From Medicago truncatula (lineage: Eukaryota > Streptophyta > Magnoliopsida > Fabales > Fabaceae), in the NCBI RefSeq assembly GCF_003473485.1, contig NC_053042.1, positions 18,000,501 to 18,064,500 of the forward strand: DNA of 64,000 bases. The letters run 5' to 3'. How positions within the stretch are numbered: position 1 is the stretch's first letter; each line of letters opens with the position of its first letter. The notes under the pieces were generated by a model. The model did no database searches, was not told the DNA's origin, and worked only from the letters and a program-made list of their open reading frames with translations. The translations under genes were made by a program, and so were the position numbers. This document shows, piece by piece, positions 20,810-32,470 of this stretch.

Positions 20810-22583
20810 ATGTCTTCGTCGACTCACTCTCAAGGTATGTTTTCGTCGTCGACTTACTCTGTTATACATCCATAACTTCATTAGCTTTATCGGTAGATAT
20901 TTTCTTTGCATGCTTTATATTATTATCGTTATGCTTTATATTTTATCGTTAGATTTTTTTCTAACTTTTTCTTATATGTTTCACACGGTATGGGAGGATT
21001 TGCATGCAGTTTAACTATTACTTATGAGGGAGCTCTTTAGGGTTTTTTTCCCTTGTCGTCTGTGTCTCAATATTCAATGCAGTTTTTATATTTTAAATAT
21101 ATATTTGTGTTTCAAAATTATTTACTAACTTGAATAGAACATATAATCATGTATGTGATGTTTTTCAAAACAATATATGCTATTCTTGCTACACAGTTTT
21201 CACAAAATCAGTGTGTGATGTTTTTTATTCTGTTTCTGAAGGTTTTGGGAGGCCCTCTTCAATCCAGCAAAGGGTAATTGCTCCTTTCTGTGAAGGTTTG
21301 GGTGTGATTCTACAAGATCCATATGGAACTGGGATGTTAGAAACATTCTGTATTGGAATTCTGAAGAAGCTTGATTATGGATTGGTTCATTGCCAGGCTT
21401 TGGTTTTGGCCCCAACCATGGAGCTGGTTTTACAGATTAAGGAGGTTATGCAAGATCTTGGTAGATTCCATGGTGTAAAGATTCATGCATGTGTCGGGGG
21501 GACAAGTGTTCCGAAGGAGGATCGTCAGCGCTTTCTCAAAGTTGGTTATAACAGTTACATTGTTGAAGGTACTTCGAATGTGTATGACATCATTGACATG
21601 GATGGTCAATTCATTTTCAAAGGTGGTGTTCACATTATTGTTGGTACTCCGAGGTGTGTGTATGACATGCTGCAGAGGGGGCGTACTCGCCTAGATTGCA
21701 TAAAGATGTTTGTTATGGATGAGGTTGATCAAATGCTTTCACTTGGTTTCAAGGATAAGGTTTGTGACATGCTTGATTTCCATTTTTTTATTTACTAATT
21801 CCATTGTTTATATACACATCTTAACAGTTTGAACTTTCAAAGCATGAATTTCCTTTTTTGTAAACAAAATGTAAGAAAAAGAGAGACTTTTACTTGCTGA
21901 CTTTATGAAAATTTTGATTGGTGTTGCAGATCGATGAAATCTTCAAGCTACTACCATGCAAAATTCAGGTTGGAGTAATCTCTGCTACAATGCCACCTGA
22001 AGCCCTTGAGATTACTAGGAAGTTCATGAAAAAGCCTGTGACAATTCAGGCAAAGCCTGATGAGCTGACCCTTGAGGGTATCAAGCAGTTTTATGTCGAT
22101 GTTGAGAAGGAAGAGTGGAAGCTAGAGACACTATGCGACATCTTTGAGCTGACCGTTAAAGCTAAATCGATCACTCATTGTATTGTCTTTGTGGATACCA
22201 GGTGCAAAGTGGATTGGCTCACGGACAAGATGCAAAGCAGAGATCATAAAGTGTCAGTCATCCAGAGTGACATGGACCAGAACACTAGGGATATCATTGT
22301 GCGCGAGTTCTTTTCCCAGTCTGGCTCTCCTCATGTTCTCATTACCACAGACCCCTTGGTTTGTGGTACAGATGTGCATAAAGTATCTCTGATCGTAAAC
22401 TATGATCTCCCAGCTGCGCCTGAAAACTATCTTTATCGTATAGGCCGCCGGAGTGGGCAATTTGGAAGATGTGTTGCTATAAACTTTATGACAAAGGATG
22501 AGGCTACAATGATCATAGATATTCAGAAATTCTACAATATGGTTATAGAGGAGCTGCCATATAATTTTGATGAGTTGCTCTGA
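20810..22583 (+). CDS. eIF4A-like DEAD-box paralogue with degenerate motifs
   Basis: Three exons: 20810-20834, 21242-21759, 21930-22583, all GT-AG with phases that join in frame, giving 398 residues (eIF4A is about 410). eIF4A is the ATP-dependent RNA helicase of translation initiation. The fold is clear throughout ([11 protein letters not shown]-motif, [49 protein letters not shown]). Catalytic motifs are altered: motif I reads QDPYGTGML (33-41), with Met where the ATP-binding Lys belongs; motif Ia PTMELV; Ib TPRC; DEAD is DEVD (168-171); V is [12 protein letters not shown] is [12 protein letters not shown] (350-361) with one extra residue. About 27 extra residues sit between motifs Ia and Ib. 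The usual N-terminal exon is replaced by eight residues. Probably not an ATPase: either a non-catalytic paralogue or an early pseudogene. Confidence 0.75.
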
Positions 22584-22904
22584 TGAGTTCATTTTTGTTC
22601 TTATGTAAAGATACTGATACAAGAATTCAAATCAAGATATTAAAGATGTAATATCTATGTGCCATATACTTATTTACTTTTTGCTTCAAAATTTCAACTT
22701 TATGTGAGGTAGTGCAACTTTGCTCTCTTTGAACAAGTTTTCCCTAAAATTGGTCATGTGAAAACCTGCTAAGTACCAACTAAACGAATGAAGGATGGCT
22801 GAGAAGCAAGTAATATGTGACGCACAAATTCATATTTGACTATCCAATCTAAATCAATAGTCGAGATTGGTTAAAATTTAATTTAATGAACATGTATTAA
22901 ACTG

Positions 22905-23160
22905 AATTCAAGTCACTTTGTGAAGAAGAAGGAATCATGCATGAAGCAACACCTTCATATACTCCTCTGCATAATGGTACAACAGAAAGAAAGAACATAA
23001 GTATCATGAATGGTGAGAAGCATGATGGAATGTAAGAATTTTCCTAAGTTCTAATGGGGAGAAGCAGCATCTATTGCAATTTACTTGTTAAACATAAGCC
23101 CTACAAAGAGATTGAAAGGCATGATCACTTTTAAGGGACATTTTTTCAAGGAAATTTGGT
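22905..23160 (+). pseudogene. Copia integrase fragment
   Basis: Broken frames read CEEEGIMHEATPSYTPLHNG followed by TERKN, the conserved integrase C-terminal stretch of Ty1/copia pol, then a piece resembling the SPTKR segment. No LTRs are seen nearby. Confidence 0.7.
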
Positions 23161-23214
23161 TTTGGATGAATTGTCACCGGCTAGACAAGAATAAAGGTAT
23201 CATCTTTGCTAGAC

Positions 23215-23600
23215 AAGAATAAGTCCAACTGAATCAAGAGTAATCATCAACAATGACAAAAGGGTAGTAGTTGCCACCTAGATCAAGGTGAAGTTCTAGA
23301 GGTTTTGAGGTTGAAACAATATTTTTCGGTTTAAAAGACACTCTGGTTTGCTTCCCTTTTTGGCAAGCATCACACAATTTGTTCTTTTCAAATTTCATTT
23401 AGGAAATCCAATTACCAGATCCTTGGACAATACTTTATTTAGCAAATCAAAGTGAACATGACTAAGTCGTCTATGCCACAACCAAGAATCTTCATTCTTG
23501 GCCATGAGACACTTAGCCCGACTTAGTGATACATCATCTAAATCAAGCACATACATTATCAACACTTAAACGCAATATCTTTATCGACATTATCAACACT
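23215..23600 (-). pseudogene. Copia GAG-pre-integrase fragment, opposite strand
   Basis: The minus strand gives SWLWHRRLSHVHFDLLNKV, then [14 protein letters not shown] and KPLELHLDL, i.e. the GAG-pre-integrase zinc motif and the start of the integrase core, with interruptions. It lies head-on to the plus-strand fragment at 22905-23160, so at least one inversion or two insertions occurred. Confidence 0.75.
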
Positions 23601-24004
23601 TAGCCTGTCTTTCGACGACGAGGACGACGATTAAAACAAGCTACAATAAATCCTATTGTAAAAAATAAACAAAGATAAATCCCAAAGCTAGTTAACAATA
23701 ATTTCAATATATTTACAACAATAAAATCAAGGGAAATCATTATAATTAATATAATCAAACAACTTGAATTCAAACTCTAATCATGTTGATGAAATATTTG
23801 CTTAATGTGATTGCAACTATAGTTGAGTTAATGGGTTTGCACATATATATTTGAAACATAATCAACAATTATTGCAAGAACCACAATGTTTCATCCCTTT
23901 TATGCTGCAGCACAACACCATTGGAGAATCAAATCCTAGCTTTATAACTTTTTCCAAACAAATATGGAAGCTCCTAATTCAATGGCACCTGAAGTGAAGT
24001 GAGA
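23601..24004. other. Intergenic, 3' flank of ankyrin gene
   Basis: AT-rich; no gene or repeat terminus recognised. Confidence 0.6.
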
Positions 24005-27000
24005 TCATTGTTTATGACTTTTCCCTTTCTTTGATTTGTTCTTCTCTTGCATCTTTTTCTTCTTTTCTTCAGCAGTGACCCAAGTATAATCTGGTGGAAT
24101 TGCGAACGGGTCTGGAATATTTTCTATCCTACTACTGCTGGAACCTGCCGCAGATGAACTAGGGCGGTATGGAGCCTTTATCCACTGAAACCAAGATGAA
24201 GCCGAGAAATTTGTCGCTGCAGGGCTCTCTTCGCCTGACATGGATGGACTTGTCGGCGGTGTTGCGAATTCATCTAATGGCTGAAGTTCTTCAAACTTTG
24301 TAAAAGTGACCAGTACTCTGATGGTGGGAACCACCGGAATGGCAACCTGAATATGCAGAAAGAGTAATGAGTTTAAAATCACCTATAAAGAAAGATATGG
24401 AAAAACATATAACAGTGAAAAAACCCAGAAAGAGGGCAATCCTATGGTGTTTTAAAACCCTCCACCACATGGAAAAATGCATCGGAAGCAGAGTTTAAGA
24501 AATGAATGATAAATAGTTGAACAAAACAAAGTAATCCACATCAGAGTATTGGTCAAAGACTTAGCTAGCCCAAAGAATTGAAGGATCCAGGAGATGTATG
24601 TGAAAAGTATGATGGCATACAAGTTTTTTTTATCATTCAATGATACTAATTTCTAGAGAACCTGGACAACTGTTTCCAACAAAGTTTCTGATTATTGACA
24701 TAAATAAGTTTGGGATTGTCATGTGTAGTATATATCTTTATGGTAAAATAGATAAAAAGATGGAGAGAACAGCAATAAGTAGACTTGAGAATAAGGTTTC
24801 GATGCTGAATAGCTTGAATTATTAGCTCTAGGCATCTTGTATTTATAATAATGAAGAACGGTATAAAGGAAATTCCAAAATTATAGGGATTAAATGTAGC
24901 CTATATCTATCTAATAGCATCAGAGATATACGTTAAATCTAGCCTATATCTATCTAATAGCATCAGAGGTATATACATGAAAATAGGGAATACTTACATA
25001 ATCTCTTCAAATAACAACTTTCTTAAACCAAACTTACAAATCACTAAATGGTCGCTGAAAACGAAATACAATCACAAGGGCAAGATAGAAAACCCTAGAA
25101 TGTATAGGAAGGATTTGAAGAAAGAACAGTCCTAAAGCAAAACTAATACCTATACTTTTTTTTGACAAAAACTCAAACCTATACTTGAGAAATAAAAGGT
25201 ATATTTTTGCATTGAAATAATGAATTATAAGTTATAATGTGGTATTAATTGAATAGAGGAGCTTATCTTTGCTGTACAAGTCATTAAAAGTTCACTTATT
25301 ATCCTTAATGAGCAACAGCGCAAGAAGCTACCGAATCCAGGAAAGGTAAGTAGATGTAGCACCATATAAAAGTGACACGGAGACTTTTGCAATCCAAATA
25401 TTTAAAGCAATAAAAAAACAATTATTTGTTGTTAATGTAATAAGCTCTTAGGTTTTCCATTCATTCACGACTTTTGGTTTTCTGAAACACTTTGTAAAAA
25501 TGAGATATTCTTTCTCACTACAAGAAAGAAACTTCAATCACTGCTAGAGATAAAATAGCTACCTCTTAAAGCACACTCCTCTATATGAAAAAGAACTACA
25601 GAAAGAATAATACAAATGTCATACCTTTACATTACAAAATACCCTAGAATATATCTATCTTATAAAAAAAGTTGTTTCAGAAGAAGAAAAGGAGAGGCAA
25701 ACATGGATAGAAGATAAGACATCTTTCAATGCAAACAAGAAACAGCAGGAAAAGAACCAATACGACGAAGTACCAAAAATTTAGGTAATAAGTGGAAGAT
25801 TAGTGGACAAATGAATATTCTGGATTAATAATTCATTTTTAATCCAGACAATATTCTGAAGTAAGAAGAGTAGTGGACAAATGAATATTCTGGATTAAGT
25901 AGAAATACTATTTCCCTTGTATCCAAAAATACAAAAGAAACAAAAAAAAAAATTCCATAGGGGTCATTAACTAGATATGAGCTAAGCAGTCAGCAGAAAA
26001 GAGGAAATTGCAATAGATTGATTCAATCTTAAACATTACTAAGTCTCAGAAAACAATTGCTTTTCTGTTCAACCCCCTTTTTTGATAAGGTAAAACTCAG
26101 GATTCTATCTAATTATAATTAGTTGCAAGTGAGACAGGAATGATGGAATATTAAATACAAATGTAGGGATTATAAGTTATACAAAATAATGTATTAATTT
26201 CAAATTTTCTCTATTTAGGCTTATTAAGGAGATGCAGCCATAAAATTCAAGCTAATCAGATGAAATGGAGGAATGTTTCAAGCGGTATCCATGATTAAAA
26301 AAAACCACTAATTTTACCGCATAGCCATAAAACATTGGTGCTACATGTTGGGTAGGAAAGAGCCAGCAAGGACATAAGCTAAAAGTGGTAAAGGTGAGGA
26401 TGTTGCACATCACTATTCTATCTTCAGCTCAGAGACCGAAGAGTGATGATTTGTAGACTTGAATTTGATATTGAATTGAACATCACTGTTCTATTTTCAG
26501 ATCAGATATTTATCCCAAAAACACACCTACTCTTCTATTATGTTCCTCATAGTATTGTTATCTTCTCCCTTACCCCTTTTCTCTGTCTATTTCTTGTTAT
26601 CTATCCCTTTTACCCACATGTTCCAAATCCATAGGCCAATACATGACATGCATGATATGTAGCACCGGCACTTCAGATTAAGGTGGTCGTGTCAGCATCT
26701 GACACCGAAACATGATTAATTATATTCAATTACTATCATTTTATCAAATTATTATCGGGGCTAACGAGTCGATGTTGTGTCTGGTAACCATGCTGGTTCA
26801 TAACATGCATGTTACAGCATAGGTAGGGTAACAAGCAAGAGTATAGTTGGGAAAGTTTTTAAGAAAGCAAAAATCACAAGAATTTAAGAATTTGACATAT
26901 ACCCAGAAAATTCATATTTTTAGCCGACAGTTATTAAAATGAAGATGAAGATGATGAGCAAGCACTGACCTTAACAGGAAAAGTTCCCATTGGAAGTTTT

Positions 27001-28580
27001 GTTGTAAGTAATTCTCTTAATCGACGAATTGCTTTAACTTTGTTTGCAACAATGTCAAGCAATGGCAAGAGTTCTTCAATTTTTAATGGAAAGTTTGGCG
27101 AAAGCCAAAGAATAGGCCTCAACCCTTTCTTATATTCATTTTCACGACTTCCATCCTTATGACGACTTCTGCTGCTATCAGAATTTACAGAAGAAGCTTT
27201 GGCATCTTTTTTCCTCCGCTGCTCATCACCCCTCGCAACGACCTCAACAGAATGTCTACCTGGCTTAATCTGATAACTTGAGGGAGAATCTCCCAATAAA
27301 TCGCTCACCTTTTCTTCTACGCAAAGAGAACTTCTTGGTGGCGTAATCTTCTTTGACGATGCTTCATGTTTATAATCTTTTTTTCTCCATCCACCAAACC
27401 ATCCTTTCTTTTCCAGCTTATTTTCTCCACTATTGCTACCGTTAGCATCTTCAATAGGAATGTCTCTAAAGCTTGGACGATGAGCAATGATCCCCTCATC
27501 ACTATCATTGTTCAGGTCTGACGAATCCAGCTTAAGTGCATCCTCCAATTGCCTTCTTTCATCTTCGGTCAAAATATCGTTAAGTTCTTCACTCTCGGTT
27601 TCATTTCCATTGCAGGACGAGAATAACTCATCATCTGTCATAGCTCCAGGAACTCCTCTAGATTTTATACTTACAACAACATTGTGCATATCATACACCT
27701 TAGCTTTCCAAGATCCTACCATTTCTGTTTTCTCCTGGCGCCTCCAAGTTAACTGAGGCAAAAGAACTGCTTGAGTAACATCAATACCAGGCCTAAATAT
27801 ATTTGTTTTAGACATTGCAGCCACTTCTTGCTGAACTTCTTCATCATTTGCCGCAAAGGCAGCATCGTCTAGAGCATTAAGTACCTCCTTTTCCTTGTGT
27901 GAGATCATGCAGAGTGATCCCGGCTGGACTTTCCCATCCTCTGAACCATCACCAAGAAAAAGAACACTTTGATCTGATCTCTGAATTCTAAAACCATCGA
28001 AACCAGCCAAAGTCATGTCAGCCCTTAGATTCGCACCCCTTTTCCAAATCTTGTAAGTGTCTGAAGGTGCAATCCTTGAAATGAAAGGTATAACAGAACT
28101 CTCGAAATTGAAATTTATCTCCATATAAAAGTCTCTCATCCTCCGCATCGTCGCTACCAAACGAGGCAACCTTCTACACCATTTCGCCCAAGCCAGAGGC
28201 TGATAATGCTTAATTATGATCTTGGCAATACGCTCTTCTCGACTGCAAATAGCTTCTTGAAGAGCACTCCACCCTTGTTCATTCTGCAAACTCCAATCAG
28301 CACCAACAACCATAAGCATTTCAGCAGCCGCTTCATCCCCTAATTTAACAGCCAAGTGAAGAGGAGTATCACGATTCGGCACATCACGCCTATCAATCAC
28401 AGCAGAGATTGCATCAGCCTTCTCTTCCTCTAAAATTGAAACCGCTTCCGTACGAATCTCACCCACATTACACAGCTTAGGTAAACCCCCAAGTATCCTC
28501 TTAAGCTCACCATAATCCTTCAAAATCACAGCCTTATGAACAGGACTATGACCAAACTTTGCAACATCAATCCCTGCCAT
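24005..28580 (-). CDS. Ankyrin-repeat protein with GPCR-chaperone domain (ANKRD13C-like)
   Basis: Two coding exons: 28580-26970 (residues 1-537) and 24346-24005 (538-650), joined in phase 0 across a 2,623-bp GT-AG intron. A 5' UTR intron is visible (28583-28907). The N-terminus has ankyrin repeats (HSPVHKAVILKDYGELKRIL near 10-30; TPLHLAVKLGDEAAAEMLM and GWSALQEAI about 75-125). The rest is the GPCR_chaperone/ANKRD13 domain, from YMEINFNFESSVIPFISRIAPSD through TLAGFDGFRIQRSDQS and ending in exon 2 with VAIPVVPTIRVLVTF. Animal ANKRD13C resides at the ER and assists receptor folding; plant function is unknown. The C-terminus is Lys-rich (EEKKKKMQEKNKSKKGK). The long intron carries small tandem repeats at 24892-24968 and 25800-25899. 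The Arabidopsis counterpart is At3g24210 (from memory). Confidence 0.92.
24347..26969 (-). other. Long intron of ankyrin gene
   Basis: 2.6-kb intron with GT donor at 26969-26968 and AG acceptor at 24348-24347. It contains two tandem copies of a roughly 43-bp unit (AGCCTATATCTATCTAATAG at about 24898 and 24941) and a direct repeat TAGTGGACAAATGAATATTC at about 25801 and 25871. No nested gene or intact transposon recognised. Confidence 0.75.
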
Positions 28581-28582
28581 AC

Positions 28583-29340
28583 CTAAACAGCACAAGGGAT
28601 GGATGGATGCAACAGAACACAACACAACACCAACCAACACTAACAAACACAATCACAATCACAAACTAGCATTAAAAATCAAAACTTTATCCAATAGGGT
28701 CACCACAAACTTGCAGAATAATCCAACCAGCACTGAAAAAGGTACCTATCCCTAAGACCAAATAAACACAAAACCAAAATGACCCATTTAGCAATTTAGA
28801 ATGAGAATCAAAAAAGCATAACAGAAAATCAAAAAAAGAAAGAAAAGTATCAAGTGGGGTCACAGATCAAGGGATATTGTATAAACTATAAAGTATAAGT
28901 TACTAACCTTGGTTTGTCCAATGAAATGATTAATACCCAAAAATCAAGGGATTATTGAATAAACCCCACTAGTATGTATAACCTTTGAAGTAGAAAACAA
29001 AAAGGGAAAATAGCAAAGATCCTTGTGATCCAATCCAGATCAGACAAGCATGGAGAGAACATGCATATGAATGTGTGAACAAAATATACTATAATAAAAT
29101 AATCATGAATATTATTATTAAATAATAAATAAATTAAAAAAGGGAAATTGGAAAACACAAGACACAAGAAAGAAAGAAAGTGTTTGAGAGAGAGAGAGAG
29201 ATCTATGAAAAGAAAAGAGAGAAACCCCACCAAAGGAAGAAAGAAAGGGGAAGAAGTTGTGAATGTTGGAAAAGGTATTACTAAAAATGGATAAAGAAAA
29301 GAACACAAAGTGAAAGACAGTTAAAAGATAATTTGTTTGA
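28583..29340 (-). promoter_or_regulatory. 5' UTR, UTR intron and proximal promoter of ankyrin gene
   Basis: On the minus strand the donor CCAAG|GTTAGTAA at 28907 and acceptor TTTAG|GT at 28583 frame a 325-bp 5' UTR intron ending two bases before the ATG. A CTCTCTCTCT tract (about 29188-29200) and CTTTC-rich sequence upstream are typical of plant 5' UTR/promoter Y-patches. The transcription start is not determinable by eye. Confidence 0.55.
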
Positions 29341-29619
29341 GAGGAAAGGAAAGAAAAGAATATTGTGGTGGCGTCAAGGTCTACATAATCTAATTCATGT
29401 CGTGTTTGGTTTGTCTAAGACCATTGTTAAAGATTTGATTGATTATTCAACAAAAATAATAGGACCAATTTAGAAGAATTTTCTAAGTCAATTATAGAAA
29501 ATTATAAATTGAAACACAATTCAAAGCCGCCCTCAAATTTGATATATATAAGATGGATTAAATTTGAATGTTACACTGCTTAATATCATTTTATTCAATA
29601 TATATTTTAAATGGATTTT

Positions 29620-29777
29620 GTTAACGAGTGTTTTGGTGCACTCTTTAACTATTCTAAATTTAATAATTATTTTTTTAAAAAGTCAACTATTATAATTTTT
29701 AATGTATTTAATATACAATTTTTTGTTAAAAACTGACCTTTTAAAGTACTTAAAGAGAGCCTGAAGCACTCGTTAAC
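29620..29777. mobile_element. MITE family B, copy 1
   Basis: 158 bp with inverted ends GTTAACGAGTGTTTTGGTGC and its near inverse ending AAGCACTCGTTAAC. AT-rich, non-coding interior. A second copy in the same orientation is at 31645-31803. Confidence 0.75.
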
Positions 29778-30627
29778 ATTTTCATTTTTAAATTTATGTC
29801 AACATTATAGATTTTGAGACGTATTCGTATTTTAGTGAGCTCGGAGGAGACCTAACTCGTCTAACATAGTAATATTGTCTTAAAAGCCATTCACTCAATG
29901 TTTTAAAAGTCAAGAAATTTATTTATATAAAAGCAAAATTGCTCCTTTTGGAAACATGTGTTAGCAAAGTCGAAAACAAAATAGATAGAAAAATTAAAAA
30001 TTAAAAAATGTACATTTTTTTATACATCTAAAGGTATATTTAATGCGTCAAGAAAAAGTATATTTAAGTCTTTTTTTACTTTTTTAAGAGTAACAAAATT
30101 CACTAGAAAGGTAAGATAAGTAAATGTACATGGATGTGACTTGTTGATGTAACATTTTTAGAGCATATATTTGTAACACTTTTTTTCTAATTAAGGAGAA
30201 AATGTGATAATAAGGAAGAAAAGGGATTTGTAACTTTTGGTGATGAAATTTTATGTGGAAAAAAAATGTGATGTTGGATGAGAAGAAGGTAAAGGAAAAG
30301 TGAGACAGAGAAGGAAGGAAGGGTCCATTTGATAGAAATGATGAAATGAAAAAGGGTAAGATATGCATGTGATTGAGAAAAGTAGGTGTGCCTGCTTTCC
30401 TATTTTCTTATGGTAAATAACTATGTATGTACGATTCAATAAATAATTAATTAATGAAGTACGTTGATATCTAATCATGTTTTAAGGTTCTTTCATTTTG
30501 TTTTGTTGTCTTTTAAAATATTGGAAAGGTTACATGGTGAAATAGTCCGTAGGTGAAAAATAGTGAGTGGGGTTATGGAGTATTAACCATACCTTCTTAA
30601 AGAAAAATAAAAGAGTATTAAAAAATG

Positions 30628-31035
30628 AGAACTTATACCGTACACTCACAAAATGAGATGTACCTGTATTTTTTCTTCATAATTTTATAAATTAACGATC
30701 ATTTTTTATGAAATAAATAACTATTTATCAATATTTATATTTTATAGAACACCATTTCATAAGAAAAAAAATCAGTTCATTGTTTATAAGAATCATAGTA
30801 ATTTTTTTACATATTATCGTAAAATATAATCAATATTCTCAATTATGAGTGCTAAAAATTCAAAAAAATTACTTTTATTTCATTAATACTTTTGATGAAT
30901 AAGATTTAATTATTATAAATAATATAAATGATAGAAAATAATATTTTTCTTTAAAAAACAACTCATTTAACCATTAATTTAAAGAGTGAGTGTACCGGTA
31001 CACTCAAATATATTGGGTGTACCATAGAATTTGCC
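30628..31035. mobile_element. MITE family A, copy 2 (inverted)
   Basis: Reverse-complement relative of 2254-2660 along its whole length: shared ends (TACCGTACACTCA; GTGTACCGGTACACTC; GTACCATAGAATTTG) and shared internal stretches such as TTTACATATTATCGTAAAAT. No coding capacity. Confidence 0.7.
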
Positions 31036-31644
31036 TTAAGAAATAGTTTTCGTAAAACAAATGTTGAAATTGTATGATTGGACGTTTTGATTTGGGTTTT
31101 AATCTTGATTTTTCTATTTGTGTGTTTTTGTTTCCAATGATTCTTGTTATTTTGTCTACCGATAAAATAAGATCTCGTCAAAGAAAAATTTAAGAAAAAG
31201 TTTCAAAATTTTGCTCTCTACTACTAACAAAAGTTTCCTATAGTAAATAGAGGTATTTTCGAAATTGAGTAAGACACGTGGGAAGAGAGTAAGGTGAAAA
31301 AAGGAAATTGTAAAAATAACATTTGTATAGTCATATAGTTTTTATTAGCCTAATGAATATTCCAATCCTAAATTGAATTGACAATCAGTGTTTTTCTCTA
31401 GATCCTAATCAAAGAACATTTTCACTCTTTTGGGATCCTCTCTAGATTCTCACAGCAATCATAAAGTGGTGCAAGACATGACTCTTCTTGGCATCCTTTG
31501 GAGTAATCTAGTAGTAGATACCAAGTAAAATTATGAATAAGAATAACCTGGTGAAAATCATGTCAAGGGTAATACAAACACTTAATTTTGTGCAGCTTCA
31601 TGTAGCATGTAGTGTACCATAAAATGAATTGCAAAATGAGTCTC

Positions 31645-31803
31645 GTTAACGAGTGTTCGGGAGCACTCTTTAAACATTTCAAAATAAACAATTATTTTTT
31701 AAAAAAGTTAAATGTTTCAATTTACAATGCATTGATTATATATTTTTTCATAAATAGTTATTACTTATGGTCCTTAAAGAATACGCGGAGAGCACTCGTT
31801 AAC
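31645..31803. mobile_element. MITE family B, copy 2
   Basis: 159 bp, ends GTTAACGAGTGTTCGGGAGC and GAGAGCACTCGTTAAC. Only 1.9 kb from copy 1 and almost the same length. Confidence 0.75.
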
Positions 31804-32470
31804 ATTTCCCTTATACAAATGAATCTACCCTTCTAATTGACTTTGTGCAGTTGGTTACAAGTAATTGTGATTAGCTAAACTAACTATAGGTAACTGCAGT
31901 TACTCTAGATGATTTACTGTTACTTTTTACTGTCATTTTATTGTTCTAATCATCCAGTGAAATTGTTACATTTTACTTTCCCTTTATTACTCGTCAGAAT
32001 TGTATTGTATTTACAAGCACATTCAAAAACTTTTACCAATGTAGATAAGGACTTCACTAACAAAACTTTTTACATTTTTTTGTTTACCCTATGTAACACA
32101 ATAATTTAGCCTTTGGCTATATCCATTCACTACTAGTACTATTTATGTATGTAAAATACATTGGCTAAAGGATACAAAAAAATTATATATGTTATAGTTC
32201 AACATCCAGATTATACATTCAGCAACAATTAAATGAGGTGAATTTTTCCTCTTCAAGCAAATACCACTAATGTCACTTTGATGAAAACTATAGACTCTAT
32301 AGCCTCAATAGTGCAAGTTGTATCCTCAATAGATAAGGATTTGTTACAATTATAATAAGCAAAATGAAAGTATATTTCACTTGATTGTAATATGAAATTT
32401 TACTCATAGTATCTTCAGACTAGGAAATTTCAATTCAAGCCATGTAAGCTAGATGGATCCACTATTTGCT

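Larger units (their letters stand above)
29341..32470. other. Intergenic region with three MITEs
   Basis: No gene seen. Contains MITE family B copies at 29620-29777 and 31645-31803 and MITE family A copy 2 at 30628-31035. Other open frames are short and low-complexity. Confidence 0.55.

Noticed and set aside
28952-29308. Phe/Leu-rich minus-strand open frame that looks like a membrane protein
   Set aside because: It overlaps the CT-rich 5' UTR/promoter of the ankyrin gene; the hydrophobicity comes from the pyrimidine-rich strand.
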